A stretch of DNA of 63,038 bases from assembly GCA_022592445.1 (NCBI GenBank), contig JABYQR010000274.1, positions 1 to 63,038 on the forward strand. The letters are read 5' to 3'. Made by a program: the position numbers and the translations under genes. This DNA is from Cytidiella melzeri. Its lineage: Eukaryota > Basidiomycota > Agaricomycetes > Polyporales > Irpicaceae. Within the stretch, counting starts at the first letter, position 1; each line of letters begins with the position of its first letter. The notes below the pieces were generated by a model. That model was not told the DNA's origin. It searched no databases and saw only the letters and a program-made list of their open reading frames with translations. Positions 22,778 through 35,280 of the stretch are shown piece after piece.

Positions 22778-23136
22778 GGTGGATATTGCGCGCAGTCAGA
22801 CGCATGCGGTGAGAAATTCCTGTCGGATATAGCAAGAAAGACGCGAAATGAGACTGTACGTAGATCGTGGAACAGAGCAGAGGCTACAATGCAGGCCAAC
22901 AGGCGCACCTGCTCGACGTGCGTAAACCAACTCGCGACATGGTCACGTGACCTATATCCCCTGTAGCGGGATCGACGCGTCCACGTCGCGATGAAAGGAA
23001 GTGTGCGATCCCGGATACCTTCCCTGATCCTGTCTGGCTGGCTGGGCTCCTTGTCGTGCAAGACATCGTGACAAAGAATGGCAATTACTGCATGATTGCT
23101 TCACACAAAGAAATACATTTGTATCATGACATCTAT
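22778..23136. other. intergenic between CDC27 and CCT1
   Basis: No gene recognised. Promoter of CDC27 and 3' end of CCT1, both on the minus strand. Confidence 0.5.
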
Positions 23137-25183
23137 CTAGTGACCATGTGGATCCGGTTCACCCGTGGATTCTGTAAGAGGTACCGTAAAGGGTCAATGT
23201 ATGTCGTACGTCAGAAGAACAGGACTTAACAACGCACCAGGGACACATTGAATCGCGTCGTCAATCCGCAACAAGGAGACGGCCGCCTCGAAAGCCGATT
23301 TCAAACTTCGGACTTTGCTCATTGTCGGTTCCAGAACACCAGCGGCAACATTGTCTCGCACTTCCCCGTTGAGCAGGTCAAGTCCGTAGCGCATGAAGAC
23401 CTTCTTCGGGTCACCCGCAGGCGCATTTTGGGCAGCATTGTGATATGCTCGTAACTTGGCGACAAGATCAGTGGAGTCTTTAGCTGCGTTCACTGCAAGC
23501 GTCTTGGGTATGACTAGCAGAGCACTGGCGAATTCAGCGATAGCAAGCTGCTCTCGTGATCCCTTTAACGACGATAAGCTCCCGAATTCAACTTGAGAGA
23601 CACTGTCAGACTCACGAGCGTGGTAGCAAAGTTCTCCAAATAGATACTCAATGCAGTCTCCACAGCACCTCCGCCCGGAACCACAACTCCGCTCTCCAAG
23701 GTACGCTTGATGATAGACAGTGTGTCATGGAGAGCCCTCTCCATCTCGTCAAGCATGTAGTCATTCGCCCCTCGGAGCACTATTGAGGACGAGCTGACGA
23801 CTTTCGTACCCTTCACCAGGATCAACTCGTCGTCTGAAATGCGTTCCTGGACAACTTCTTCCGCGTGTCCAAGATAGCTTGCTTCGAATGACTCTTCTCC
23901 TTCAAGATTAGCCAGACTGGATACGAGGGTTCCACCGGAAGCTTTAGCAATGCGACGAAGATCCTCCTTCCTACACCGACGGACAGCCATCACGCCAGCT
24001 TCGATGAACTCTTTCAGACAGAGATCGTCGATACCTTTCGTGGTGAAGACCACGTTCGCTCCCGCGGCGAGAATCTTCCTGATACGCTCCAACGTGATTT
24101 CCGATTCCCTAGGTTGCAACGTTAGATATATAAAACGCATACACAGTACAACGCATTACCTTCGTCGAATATCCTCCAGCTGCGAAGGATCATCAACCAG
24201 AATCTGCACACCCAGCTGCATTCTCGCTTTTTGGAGGTTGATATCGAGGCACGCAATCTTCGCGTTTGTTATACGAGTCTTCATGGCTGGAGGACATGGT
24301 TTATTGTGCGGATTTATCAGCTGAGGAGATCCATACCTTGGCTTGCAACAGTGCAGTTCAACGCGTAACCCTTCACATAAAGGGATTCGCGTGCACTTTT
24401 GCCATGCGCTTTCAGAACGTTGACGGCCTTCACTGGGTATTTGATATCACCGCGACTGTTGATGGTCCTTACGGCCAACATAGCGTCCACAGCCATTGGT
24501 GCAAAGAGGTCATCGTCACTACGATCGCCAACGACGTTGGACAAGCATCACAACTAGCACCAGCTGCAGCAACGTACCTTCCAATGATTTTGCTTGACAT
24601 ACTCGTCTTCGCCGCATTTACCAATGCCTCTCGCCCCAGCGCATCAACTTTCGTGCTCAGCTGGTCTTGCATGAACTTGCATGCCTCCCTGCACGCGAGC
24701 CGGTAGCCAGTGATGATTGTCGTTGGATGGATCTTTTGCTTTACGAGTTCGTTTGCCCGTCGCAGAAGTTCTGCAGCAATAATAACAACTGATGTTGTTC
24801 CGTCCCCTACTTCACGGTCCTGTTTCTGAGCCAGGTCGACGAAGACGCGTCCTGCAGGATTTTCTACAGCCAGTAAAGAGAGGATAGTCGCGCCGTCGTT
24901 TGAGATCGTCACTTCCTATGAGAGAGCTATAGGTCAAATTTGAGAAGAGAATATGTATTTCACGCACTCCGATATTGTCGACCAGCATTTTGTCCAAACC
25001 CAGAGGTCCTAACGAGCTTTTCACGATGTTCGCAATCGATTGTGCAGCAATCACTGTACTCACTTCACCACTGGAAAACGCTGTTTAGAGAACATATGAC
25101 ATACCATTTTGATCCCTTATGTCTTGTCCTGAGACTCTGTCACCGCCCAAGAAGGCTCCAGCTCTAGGATCGCGTCGAAACAT
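23137..25183 (-). CDS. TCP1: CCT chaperonin alpha subunit, with a 2-nt frame break
   Basis: Eight exons: 25183-25105, 25053-24968, 24915-24578, 24518-24337, 24286-24160, 24108-23616, 23564-23238 and 23171-23137; about 554 residues once the break is allowed for. Group II chaperonin landmarks: SSLGPLGLDKMLVD, TISNDGATILSLL, the ATPase motif GDGTTSVVIIAAELL, ESGVVVPGGGAVE, and RIDDAIQCVPE near the end. CCT1 is one of eight subunits of the cytosolic ring that folds actin and tubulin. Seven joins are in phase, but exon 7 is not consistent: GSREQLAIAEFASAL and LLVIPKTLAVNAAK lie in different frames, separated by an extra CT at about 23520. This is either a sequence error or a real lesion in an essential gene. 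Confidence 0.92.
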
Positions 25184-25606
25184 GGTCGTCGCAATGAAGT
25201 AGCGAAAGAGTCGCAGGCTGGCGTCTACTAGAAGAGTATTGGGCGTTTAGAGTAGACCAGATCTGCCAAATCTTGTCTACCAAATGTGGCCAGCCGATAT
25301 TCAATGTTCAATGGTGGCCGCGAGAAAACAGACATGTACCAATTGTTGAGCACACGCTTAACACACTGGAGAATGTTCAAAATAATAATAATTGTCATAA
25401 GGTCTATTAAGGCTACATTCTAATCGCGATCAACGCATGATCTGTACAACTGGGGTGATTACTGAGTAGTATCCTACAAGTGGAAATCTCTGCTTGGTAT
25501 CTGGATGGAGAGGCGCGATGCTACTTGGGCTTTGGATTGGTCAGATGTGCGATAAGAGTTGATGTGCGGAAGCTGAGAGTGTGTTCAGCATCGACTTATT
25601 GTTATA
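25184..25606. other. promoter region of CCT1, no gene
   Basis: Nothing coding recognised; contains a short ataataataat run near 25380. Confidence 0.5.
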
Positions 25607-26077
25607 CTAAGGAGCTTTGATTACCTGGGCAGACTCATCATTAGCGGTGGGTGGACTCGGAGTAACAACAGAGTTGTCATGTTCTTCACAAAAGAACACT
25701 TCTGCCACGAGTGGAGTTATGTCGTATGACTGCTGCTGCTGAACAATGGTTGGCGAGTTGGTTTTGACGCAGGAATGTCTTATGTCGAAAACGGGATCTT
25801 GAGCAGACGAGGTCTTGTAGCTGCCACTTCGAGACAAGCATGGGCCCGACTCGACGGTGTTCCACTCAAGTTCACCCTTGAACCAGTCAAGGCCTGAGCA
25901 TGACACGCTGCGATGTCTCACGAGATGTGGTCTCTGTAGAGGCAAAGGTGGCTCAGGGCAATAGCTGCCTGCGCTCACGGGCTGAATCCGACATTCAGTC
26001 GCGGTTACGCTTTGCAGCGATAGCGAAGTACATACCCGACCGTTCCTGCGAGGAGAGCGGAGACCTCCGCGACGCAC
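25607..26077 (-). CDS. possible hypothetical protein, weak support
   Basis: An open frame of 156 codons with no recognised domain. The C-terminal half (PTIVQQQQSYDITPL, then an acidic VFFCEEHD stretch) looks more protein-like than the shadow ORFs nearby. A GTATGT donor and CAG acceptor at about 26037-25984 would splice an upstream segment, but the phases do not agree, so no spliced model is offered. It may be a real small gene or chance. Confidence 0.25.
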   Translation of the reverse strand: MRRGGLRSPRRNGRVCTSLSLQSVTATECRIQPVSAGSYCPEPPLPLQRPHLVRHRSVSCSGLDWFKGELEWNTVESGPCLSRSGSYKTSSAQDPVFDIRHSCVKTNSPTIVQQQQSYDITPLVAEVFFCEEHDNSVVTPSPPTANDESAQVIKAP

Positions 26078-26636
26078 AACGCCACTTCGTGGAGGCTGAA
26101 AAAGTTTGTGAGCTCATTGTCGAAACTGGTGAAGGTAGAGTCTCACCTCATTGACAGGCGAACGAGTGAGAGCACCTGTGCTTGACTGGGGATAAACAAT
26201 CATGGTGGATGAGGTACAAGACATATTGTTCACGAACAAGTCCGCCACCATCTTTTATGCTAGTTTGCCATTCCATTCCAGATGAATGTGGGCCGCGAAT
26301 TTTGCATCCGCAAGATCGCTCACCAATCCGCCGGCGGTTACTCAGGAGGCTTATGTGGGGCACGCAACTCTCTCGTTTGGCAACTCGTCGGAAAGGACAT
26401 TATAATCGGCGGCCTTCTACCTTTGAGGAGTTGTGGACAACGAATTGAGTATCCGGATGTGAAGGCTTCTGCTGAGGTGAACTTGGTTACGCGACCAAAG
26501 CTAGACGAGTTGGGACTCCGCGTAACGCATAAGCGCTCAATATACTCTAAGACGCGCAGTGCGTCTGCCATGTCCCTGCCACTCTCGCTGCAGCACTCAT
26601 CATTCTACACGCTGTGTTACCTATCGAATCAACGGA
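26078..26636. other. intergenic, upstream of the MIT/coiled-coil gene
   Basis: No gene supported. Overlapping ORFs on both strands only. Confidence 0.45.
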
Positions 26637-28374
26637 ATGCCTCCAATAGAGTCTCCTTTGAATGCTGTGCGTTTTGAAAGGCGGCCCAGAGCACCTGCAC
26701 ACGCTGAGCTCAACATTTGGTAGGCCCACCAACACGCAGCAAATGCGGACGACTATATGGCACAAGGTCTCTTGGTCCCAGCAGCAGAAGAGAACTACAA
26801 GGCCGCAATGGCGTTTGAGGCAGCGTACCAGGCTTCGAGCGATGAGCATGTGTGGCGTCCTACCGATTACTAACTGATGAACAGAGTACACTTACGCAAG
26901 CCAATCTTCGTATGTTGTAGGCAAAAAGAACTCTAAAAATGCTGTATGCAGAGCATACAAAAGCGGGCAAGGAGCTTCAAAGGAGAATTTCCAAGTTAAA
27001 AGAAGAGAACAAAGATCCAGCCTTACCACAGAAACCCTTCACGTTGATGCAAAATAGTCGTGGCACGAGTTCCTCTCGAAGTGCTCCTCAGCCCGTCCCT
27101 TCTCCGTCACTGCATTCGTCCACAAATCCTTTGTCAGAATCGCAGCAGGCGGTCGACGAGTCTTTCATGCTGTTGGGTCAGAAGGTATGAATCCTCCTCC
27201 TCACATTGTATCGCGCTCAACTCCTGATGCAAATCCAAGAGCGAAACAGGAGATGCGTTCAACCATTTTTGGAAAATTACTGAAGGCATGCTCGAACATC
27301 TTTCCCAGCCAGTTGCGTTTGCCACTGCTCCGCTCGCACCTCCTGCAAACGATACTGGCTCTCGTGAGGGCAATACCAGTAGCGATACCGAGTTTGAGGA
27401 CCCCATCACCAAAACTCTAAATCGAGGTCTCGGGTTCGTCAAAGCTGCCAGTTCGCGGATGCTGACTCGACATGATTCCTCGGGAACAATTTCATCTGAC
27501 TCGGATAGTCGTCGAGCTGGTATCAACAGCTTTCCTCCGAAACCGCAGGTAATTGAAGACGAATGGGATGACGATCTCGATGATGGTGCATTTCTTCCTC
27601 GCTGCTTTCCACAAATATATCTCATCTTTGTGGTACAGGTGGAGGCATGGCCGATTCATTTTTCCTGATCCCGTCCAAATCCGAAGCCCCGCTCATGTCC
27701 CTTAAGAAGGAGAATGCAATTCTGAAATCGCAAGTGGAAGCTCAACAGGCGAAACTAGCTGCAGCGGAGCGTTTGTTGAAACAGAGGAAGGAACAAGACC
27801 AGCATCTACGAGATAGTATCATGCTGGCTCGGAAAGAGGTAAACCTACTTGCGTTTGGATATCATCCGCTTGCTCATATATGTACGGATAGGCACAACGA
27901 GCGATGTCATCGTCCATGGCACTTCGACCTCCACAACCGCTAGCTTTGGGAGCTGCTAGTGTCACTCCTGGTATCATATCCCCGCCACCTGCTCCCGTAC
28001 CTGATATCACCTCACTCAATGTCAACGTGCCACCGCTTGTATCAGCCGCTGCCGCGGTGAACCCTAGCAAAGATCGAGACGCTCAGCTAAGCCGTCGAAT
28101 TCGCGAGCTCGAGGATGAACTGCGCAGTGTTCGCGCTGATAACGAGAAGCAGGTACGTTGACTCTGGTAACCAACATCGCCCATGGTTCTGACGGTGCGT
28201 GGTGGTACAAAGAAAGCGATGATCGTAAAGTTCCGCGAACGTTGGGAGAAGTTAAAAGAATCCGCGAAGAGAAAGAAAGAGGCCAAAGCTGCGGCAGAGA
28301 CAACTTCAGTGGTGAACGACAGAATAGATGAAGATCCGGAAGCGGAGGCAGAAGCTGAAGAGGCTGATCGATGA
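26637..28374 (+). CDS. MIT-like and coiled-coil protein, possible Atg38/NRBF2 relative
   Basis: Seven exons: 26637-26666, 26724-26849, 26921-27184, 27240-27585, 27639-27838, 27892-28152 and 28213-28374; 462 residues, all phases consistent. Residues about 10-75 form a helical MIT-type hairpin (AHQHAANADDYMAQGLLVPA, AKRTLKMLYAEHTKAGKELQ). A Ser-rich linker contains DESFMLLGQK. After an acidic DEWDDDLDD stretch, two coiled coils follow (LKKENAILKSQVEAQQAKLA and RRIRELEDELRSVRADNEKQ), ending in a Lys/Glu-rich tail. MIT plus coiled coil resembles Atg38/NRBF2, which bridges Vps15 and Atg14 in PI3-kinase complex I, but the C-terminal dimer domain is not clear to me. The function is therefore inference. 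Confidence 0.72.
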
Positions 28375-28640
28375 GCGTTGTCTGTACCAGACGACGAGAG
28401 TCAAATATGTCTGAGTATGGCGGTTCTTTGGACAATGGATGCATATCAGCGAATCATTGCACTCGCTTTTTCTTGGTATCTCCTGACATAATAGCCGTTG
28501 TACTGTGCTGCTACTAACTTTGCCAACCCCTTCTTGCTTACCAGATTGGTGGATGTGTCGTCCCTTACGGATTATGAGATGATGTAATGCATCTCACGAG
28601 GGAAAGACTTACATCGTTGTGTTCCGCGTGATAGCATGTT

Positions 28641-29285
28641 TCATGCAAAGAGCCCGAAGTCCAGAATACTCAGCGTAATGGCAGCGACGTAGAAATCGTG
28701 TTTAACGGCGGCAAGGCCCTCTGCACTCACAGCGCCGGTATCTGAAGTTTTAACGGGGACATTCATCGTCAAGGCAAGATCCACATTTTTGCTCTGTATC
28801 CGGTACAGAGCTAGAAAGATGTGCACATCGTCCGGTATTGAGCTGTTGAACTTGGGTACGGACTGAGTACCGTGCAGGATGATAGGTGACGGGGTTTCGC
28901 CTCGAGATTCGGTGCGGACCTCCACATTCAGCACTTCTGTGGCTGTGGCTGAGTTATCGTGTGCCAGTGAGTCGAAGTGAAATCTGTGCCACAATTAGAT
29001 TCCGACACTGTGGATAGTATGATTGCTATACTCGCCTTGCGGCTTCGTCATCGTTGGAAACAGCGACACGCTCGAGAACCTCCACAATTATGCTTGCACT
29101 TGTATCGGGATAGAGGAACACCTCCTGCGTGTCGGGAACTTGACGCAAGTCTCTTGAGAGGCTCTTTGAATATTTTCGTGTAATTGGCAGATTGAACGGT
29201 AAGGTCGAACTCACGACGCATCGACGAGTGTCTGCGGTAAAGTGACTTCAATAGCACCACCGAACAACGCCCTCGAGCTGGACAT
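28641..29285 (-). CDS. MOG1: Mog1, Ran guanine-nucleotide release factor
   Basis: Exons 29285-29215, 29152-29036 and 28983-28641, 176 residues. Signature: ALFGGAIEVTLP, DLRQVPDTQEVFLYPD, SIIVEVLERV and PDDVHIFLALYRIQSKNVDL, all typical of Mog1/RanGRF. Mog1 binds Ran and promotes nucleotide release from Ran-GTP, supporting nuclear import; the N-terminal acidic and aromatic residues used for Ran binding are present. Intron 2 uses a GC donor (AG|GCGAGT, 29035), the only choice that keeps the frame into HFDSLAHDNSATATEVLN. The gene is divergent from NDC80, with 229 nt between the two start codons, so they may share a promoter. Confidence 0.92.
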
Positions 29286-29514
29286 ATCAGTCGTGAACGC
29301 TGTTAGCAGAGAGAGCGACCTGATTAGATGCGGTTCTCGCGTTAAATCTGATATTTATTAATTGCGCTGCACGTGACTCACGACGCGACGCGACGCGGTG
29401 CCAGGCTGTTTTCGCAGCTGGACTACTATTTATTGCGCATACTACGACCTGCTCACGACTGAACGACTCTCACCCCCTTGTATCCAATACTCACCGGTGC
29501 ACCTCTAATACAAT

Positions 29515-31870
29515 ATGGCTGAATTTCGCGGAAATGGTCGCACGAATATACCTCTGCCATCGACAGCCAAGAAGTCCTCGCAGCATGGGCGTATGTCTAT
29601 GTCTGGCCCTGCCCTACGAGCACCATACCCTCTTACTTCTGGTCCTGGCCCCACTCCACGGCATTCTATGATGCGTTCTCAAAGTTCATCGAACCCGTTG
29701 TTGATGAGTATCGGTAAGCCTCACATTGGTCGAACCCCAGCTAGGTGAGTGCATTGTACGGGTGGTTGGAACTCGCCCCATTCGCTGCGGAGTTTGCACT
29801 TCTGAAGGGCGTTTAGCGTATATTGTCTGTGTTGCGAACGACTGGACTGAAATCATATATCTCATGCTGACAACGCGCTACAGTAACCGTCGCACGTCTA
29901 CATGGGGAGGCGGGTCTCAGGCCAGTGCGCCTTCAGGTAGTCAGGTGGCGAAAGATCCTCGACCCCTGCGCGAACGTCCATTCCAGTCTAAAATGCGTCA
30001 AGATATCGTAGAGTGGTTCCACCAAAACAACTACGACCTACAGACACAAGCTTTGATGAATATCACAGCAAAAGATTTCCGTGGCATCTTCGAACAACTT
30101 GTACTATGTCTAGACCCGCTTTGGCCCTTTGAACCTACCAAAAGATTTGACGATCAGCTCATGCAGGCTCTCAAAACACTGCAATATCCTTACGTGAACA
30201 ATATAGACCAGAAATGGTTAGCCACTCCCGGTGCGCAGTTCTCCTGGCCGTCACTGTTGGGAATGCTTCACTGGCTTGCAGAGCTCGGAAAGGTACTGCG
30301 TGCCCTCGCACCAATGAAATGGAATATGCTGACTAACGGAAACGTCTAGGCGAGAGACAGTTACTTGAACAGTGAGGACCCTACGTTGCAGGACGTAGCT
30401 CTTATTCCCGAAGAGTTTGACGACGTTCATCACCACGAAGCGCTAGCTTTTGAGCATTGTATCCAGTCGTACCAGGTATTTCTAGACGGAGCCGACCTCT
30501 TCCCCGAGCAGGAGCAAGCCCTGCAAGAGATATACAGTGAGTGAAATTGTGCGATGGCGAACCTTATCTCACCCCCTTTCAGGCCGCAAGGATGAAAAAG
30601 TTGTCGCAGACCTACAAAAGAACAAGGAACGTTTGGCTGCAGTGACGGCTGAACTGAAAAAGTTGAAAGAATCTGACGTGAGTGCCGAAGCACCAATTGT
30701 TTGCGCCATACTGATTGTCGATGTGTTAAGCCTCCGATCAAGGAGCTGGAGACTATGAACGGCTGGATGATCAAGGACGAAGCAAAGTTCAAGGACGCCA
30801 CTCTGTTCCACGAGAATAGGAAACAGAAGCTTATTGATGCCATTGCGCACGAAAATGCGGAAATTAAGCACTTTAGTGCGTAAATCAGCTGCACTATAGC
30901 ACACGTATATTGATGTGTTGTCTCTAGCGGCCGAGCTTGAGAGACTCCAGCTTGAACAGCGTCGGCTGGAGGAAATCGTGAAGGCGCAGAATCTCTCGCC
31001 TGAAGAGGTGCTTCGGATGAACAGCGAACATGAGGCCCTAACTAGGGATTTGGAAAACCTCAAGCACAAGATAACCGAGTCGTCTAAACTGATACACAAA
31101 CTCGAGGTAGCCCTGGGCAAGAAGACAGCCGAAGCAGAAGAAGTTATCGACACATACAATAGCTTACTTGCCACGCTCGGTCTCTTTCCTCCTCTCCCAC
31201 CGCCTATGGAAGACATCAACCTCAAGTTGGCTATGAACTCTGGAGCATCAGATCCATCGCAGCTGATTGTAGGACCGCCCATCAAGGAGGTGGCAAAACC
31301 AGCTTTGGCTAAGATCACAGAAATTAAGAAGACAGAGAACGAGGAGCTGGAGAGGGAGAAGATCAGGGTGGATGACGAACTTGATAAACTTATGGTCGCC
31401 TGCGAGAACCAGGAGCAAGACGTGGGCGAAATTCTAAAGAAGGCTAATTCGATTAACGAACAAGCAGATGATCTCCGAGATGTAAGTTCAGGGGACTCGT
31501 CATGAGCAGGAGTCGTGAATGCTTACTACAATTCGAAACAGCGCGTTCAGCGCGAAGGCGCAGTGAGTGCGACGGAGATTGACAGGCTAGAGGCAGCCCT
31601 TGCGCAGGCGAGATCAGCAGCAATGACGCACGGCGTCGGTGTCAAAACCCGCTTGCATGCATTGCAAATCGCGTACGTATCTCCCTCATTCCTGCAATAA
31701 CAAGTCTAACCAGTGGCGGATGTAGTTACGATGAGCAGGTGAATAAGGTCAATCGGCTACGAGACGAGACTGTCCGCGGGATTATCAAGAACAGTAGTGA
31801 AATCATGATGTTTAAGGAAGAGGTTTCCAGACAGCTGAAGCAGGTACACGACTGTGCAGAGGCGAACTAG
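29515..31870 (+). CDS. NDC80: kinetochore protein Ndc80/Hec1
   Basis: Eight exons: 29515-29744, 29884-30292, 30350-30536, 30583-30677, 30731-30875, 30928-31481, 31542-31672 and 31726-31870; 631 residues with consistent phases. A basic, disordered N-terminal tail (the Aurora-regulated microtubule-binding segment in known orthologues) precedes the calponin-homology domain: KDPRPLRERPFQSKMRQDIV, FQLL-like LVLCLDPLWPF, LKTLQYPYVNNI and LGMLHWLAELGK. Long coiled coils follow, with a loop-like break after LGLFPPLPPPMED. The C-terminal coil that binds Nuf2, Spc24 and Spc25 ends at QLKQVHDCAEAN. Final splicing at the 3' end could vary because a GT follows LKQ, but the frame stops soon after. Confidence 0.94.
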
Positions 31871-32422
31871 GCTCGTATCATCTGGAATCAATTTAACTCT
31901 CCGCTGGACAGAGACGACTGAGTTATAGTGGACAACTTGACTATCACCATTGACCTCACTTTGTCGGCACATCTCGTGCTATGCTTCATTTACTTGCGTA
32001 CGAATTCCACCGTGAGCCCGATGCAGGGCAGACAATCTCAAGTAAGCCTCAAACAAGATGTTTCACGCACAACGAACAATATATAGGGCAAAAGCAGTGC
32101 GTCGCATTCGTATCAAATAGTATGGCTACAGGGGTCCTACGTACTGATCATGGCTACAGGGATTCGAGCGTGAAGAGGAGAAGTTCTAAAATATAACTGC
32201 GATACAGTCTTGTCACAAACTTAGCGCCAAAAAACCCAAGCAAGAGTTCGAAAAGCAGAAAGAAAATTATTAGTTTTGACTACGCAAAATATTAGAAGGC
32301 TTGTAATGATCGAGGCATTAGGTGCGTAAATAGGGATCGAGAGGAAGTATGGGAAGTGCTTTGGCCAAATCGAAGGGTACCAAGCTCGTGAAGCAGGTGG
32401 GCATTGACGATGGTGCGCTGGT
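31871..32422. other. intergenic between convergent genes
   Basis: No gene recognised. Contains a short direct repeat ctacaggg (about 32127 and 32155). Confidence 0.5.
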
Positions 32423-34386
32423 CTATATGCCAAATTGCTGATAGTCGTAGAGGACGGCATCGCCGAAGAAAGATGGATCACAACCTCCGGCCGCAACCTC
32501 GCCAGTACCTCCCAGTGTTAAAGCATGAACGTCGGTAGTAGTGGCAACTTTCCAGGTGGCGTAACCAGCAACGTTGGGATTTCCCGTGGTCAAGAAGGCC
32601 TTGTATCTCGCCTGCATCTCCGTGACAAGCGCTGATTGCTGGCTGTTGGGACTAGGGACCGTGCCAAACTGCAAAACGATAGCGTCAGATGGTAACTTGA
32701 CGCAGAGCCAAAGAATACGTACGACTATCTCGATGTCATCCTGGTGGCAAACAACTCCGTCTTCAGCGCAGAAGTCAGTGACGTCTGTGTTGCCCGGGTA
32801 GCTAGCACCGACGACATAGAGACCAACGAAGGCGTTACCCCCATGCCCGACCCAGTTCCTGGCAAAAGTCCATCCGGGGCAGCGCCAGATCTGATCGGTA
32901 CCAAGCTGCTCCAGGACAGGACGCTGGTCCACATCATCTGGAGAGCTCAACGCGGCGTAGTTTGGGTTGGCCAGAATCTTTGCCGTTTCGTTTGTTCCAA
33001 AAGTGCCGACCACGACCTCAGCATAGATATCGGCTGTGATAGCAGGGACGTTGCCGTAAATGGAGACTCCTGCTTCATCCTTGACGTTTGTGACGAGGAT
33101 AGGTTTCGAGACTGACGGGAATGGCGCAGTAGAGTCCAGTGGGGTAGTGATCAGCGAGCCATCTCTGACCAGACGAATGGGCTCTCCGACACCAGTGGAT
33201 AAGTCGAGAGTCGAAGCTGCGTTTACGAGATTGTCTTGAGCGCTGAGGATGTCGTCAATACTTTGGCTGTTCCAGCACGCGGTATCAGAGGATGCGCAAG
33301 AGAACAGCCCGTTGAAGTAATTCTGCAGAGTCTGCTGAGTGCCTGAGGAGAGGAAACCATAATCCTATACGACAAGAGGTGAGTTCCTGTGGAAGGTGGT
33401 GGTAGAAGGTCTGGATGCTTACCATGGGATCCGACTGCAGGATAGCAGACTGGAAAAGAGACGAAGCAGACGGGATTGCGAGCATTCCACGGATCATGTT
33501 AGCACCAGAGCTCTGCCCAGCAAGGGTAATTTTGGACGCGCTACCACCGAAGCTAGGAAGAACCTTCTGCAGGAAATGGAGGGCGGTGATAATGTCATTT
33601 GCAGCCAGGTTAACTTTTCCGCTTGGCGCCAAGAGGCCTAACTGTTTGAGCGTCAGGAGACACTTCGCAAAGCGATCATAGAGAATGCTCACAGCACCCA
33701 AGCGGTATTGTACTACGGCAACGATAGAGTTCGTCGCAACGGCGAGGTTAGAACCATCAAGACCAGGACCAGTCGCTGAGCCGCTGGTAAATGAGCCACC
33801 GTGGATCCTAATAATTTGCATCAGCCCGTTGTCAAGGATGAATGAGCCAAGTTGGAGCTTACCACAACAGGGATGGCGCGTTGCTACCAACGGAAAGGGT
33901 GCTCGGAACATAGAGCAGCATCGACAAGCAATCCTCACTGAAAGCAGAGTCGTCAATGTTGTCTTGCGGACACGCAAGTGGCAGCTGGGATGGATCCGTG
34001 CTGTCGTTCCTATTATTTGCAGGACGTCAATGGTTTTTTAGCGAGATCTAGAGAGTGTACACTTACGGGAGCTCCCAACTAGTCACAACAGTAGAGTCAT
34101 GCCATCGCGCAGCCTGTCCGTACCGTACAGCGAAGCGTGCAACGTTGGCCGTACCTACGGCACCCTGAGCCGTGCCTAGTGGGGTGGAAACAGTTGGGTT
34201 TGACGAGCCTGTTCTGGGACACAGGAGTTTCTGCACTATCGGAATGGGCAAGCCGCAGAGCAGTCCTTTTGCAGTGACGGGTATGGGAGGGAAGCCTGAG
34301 AACGGGTTGTCGTGCTTCGCAGTTGGAAGGGCCGAAGATGTTGAGGCAAGCAGCAGCGAGAAGAGGATAGCTACGAAAGCAACCAT
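32423..34386 (-). CDS. secreted type-B carboxylesterase/lipase
   Basis: Six exons: 34386-34067, 34009-33863, 33807-33693, 33641-33423, 33364-32723 and 32668-32423; 562 residues. The ATG at 34386 begins a signal peptide (MVAFVAILFSLLLASTSSAL). alpha/beta-hydrolase features: oxyanion-hole motif IHGGSF, nucleophile elbow LAGQSSGANM (Ser), acid residue in NVKDEAGVSI, and His in CHQDDIEIVFG. The substrate loop LYVVGASYPGN and the disulfide pattern are typical of fungal Candida rugosa-like lipases and sterol or feruloyl-type esterases; the exact substrate cannot be read from the sequence. The protein is extracellular or vacuolar. All exons are in phase and the catalytic triad is complete. Confidence 0.92.
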
Positions 34387-35280
34387 GGTGACGAGGCAAT
34401 AGTGCTGAGCCAAAATACCGAGAGGGCTGAGTGTGCAGAACCCTGGAGGAGTTGCTGCTGCTGCTTGAGCAGTCAATGAGGGCTGGTTGGGCCTTAAATA
34501 GGTGGAGAGAGTGACTGTGCCTGGTGGCCTAGATTAATGTGTTGGTGAGTAGGAAGAGAGAGACGGGAGCTGATTAAATGACCGTACCGTGCTCACAATA
34601 CAAGATATACATGTAGAGAACAATGCGCTACGAGAACGGCATTGGCGGACATCAGCGCCGAGCGCTTGCGGATAATCCTGCGACTTACCACGAGGCTCTC
34701 ACCCACGACAGTTTCCTAATTTGGACGCTGCCTTGTTCTCGTTAGGGTAACCCACACAAGACTCAGGGCTGTATCTAGTGCGCGATGTACTCAGATCTTC
34801 TGCCGCTGTATGTCAATATGCGGCATAAATTAGGACAACAGTCCGTACCTGGCCTCTGACACCGAGTGTCTTGATTTTTTATCTCACTGCGCAGGGTGGT
34901 CGTATATTTAGGTACTTGAATTTTGCGAACACTTGATGAACTTCATATGCGCAGAGGGGTTAGGAGAACCGATGGCGAGCTGGACCATTAGCCGCTGTTT
35001 ATGATTAGACCGGCTGTACGAACGGACGAAGGATGAACATGATCAGAAAAATATAGAAGATGCTCATCAGCACCTCTGTCAGATATACAACAAGAGACAA
35101 GCTCACCATCCGACATGGCCGCAAAGTCACAGGTGTATCATGGTGAACAACGCAGTATATGGTGCTATATATAGCGTTTACAAGAGTGGAGAACACTGTA
35201 CAATTGCAAAGGAAAATATAACAAGACAACAACTACTCATTTCCGATCGCTCAGAACCTGACCTTGCCTCTGAGATGCTC
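34387..35280. other. intergenic, no gene recognised
   Basis: Promoter of the esterase and 3' flank of the dioxygenase. No coding support. Confidence 0.5.
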
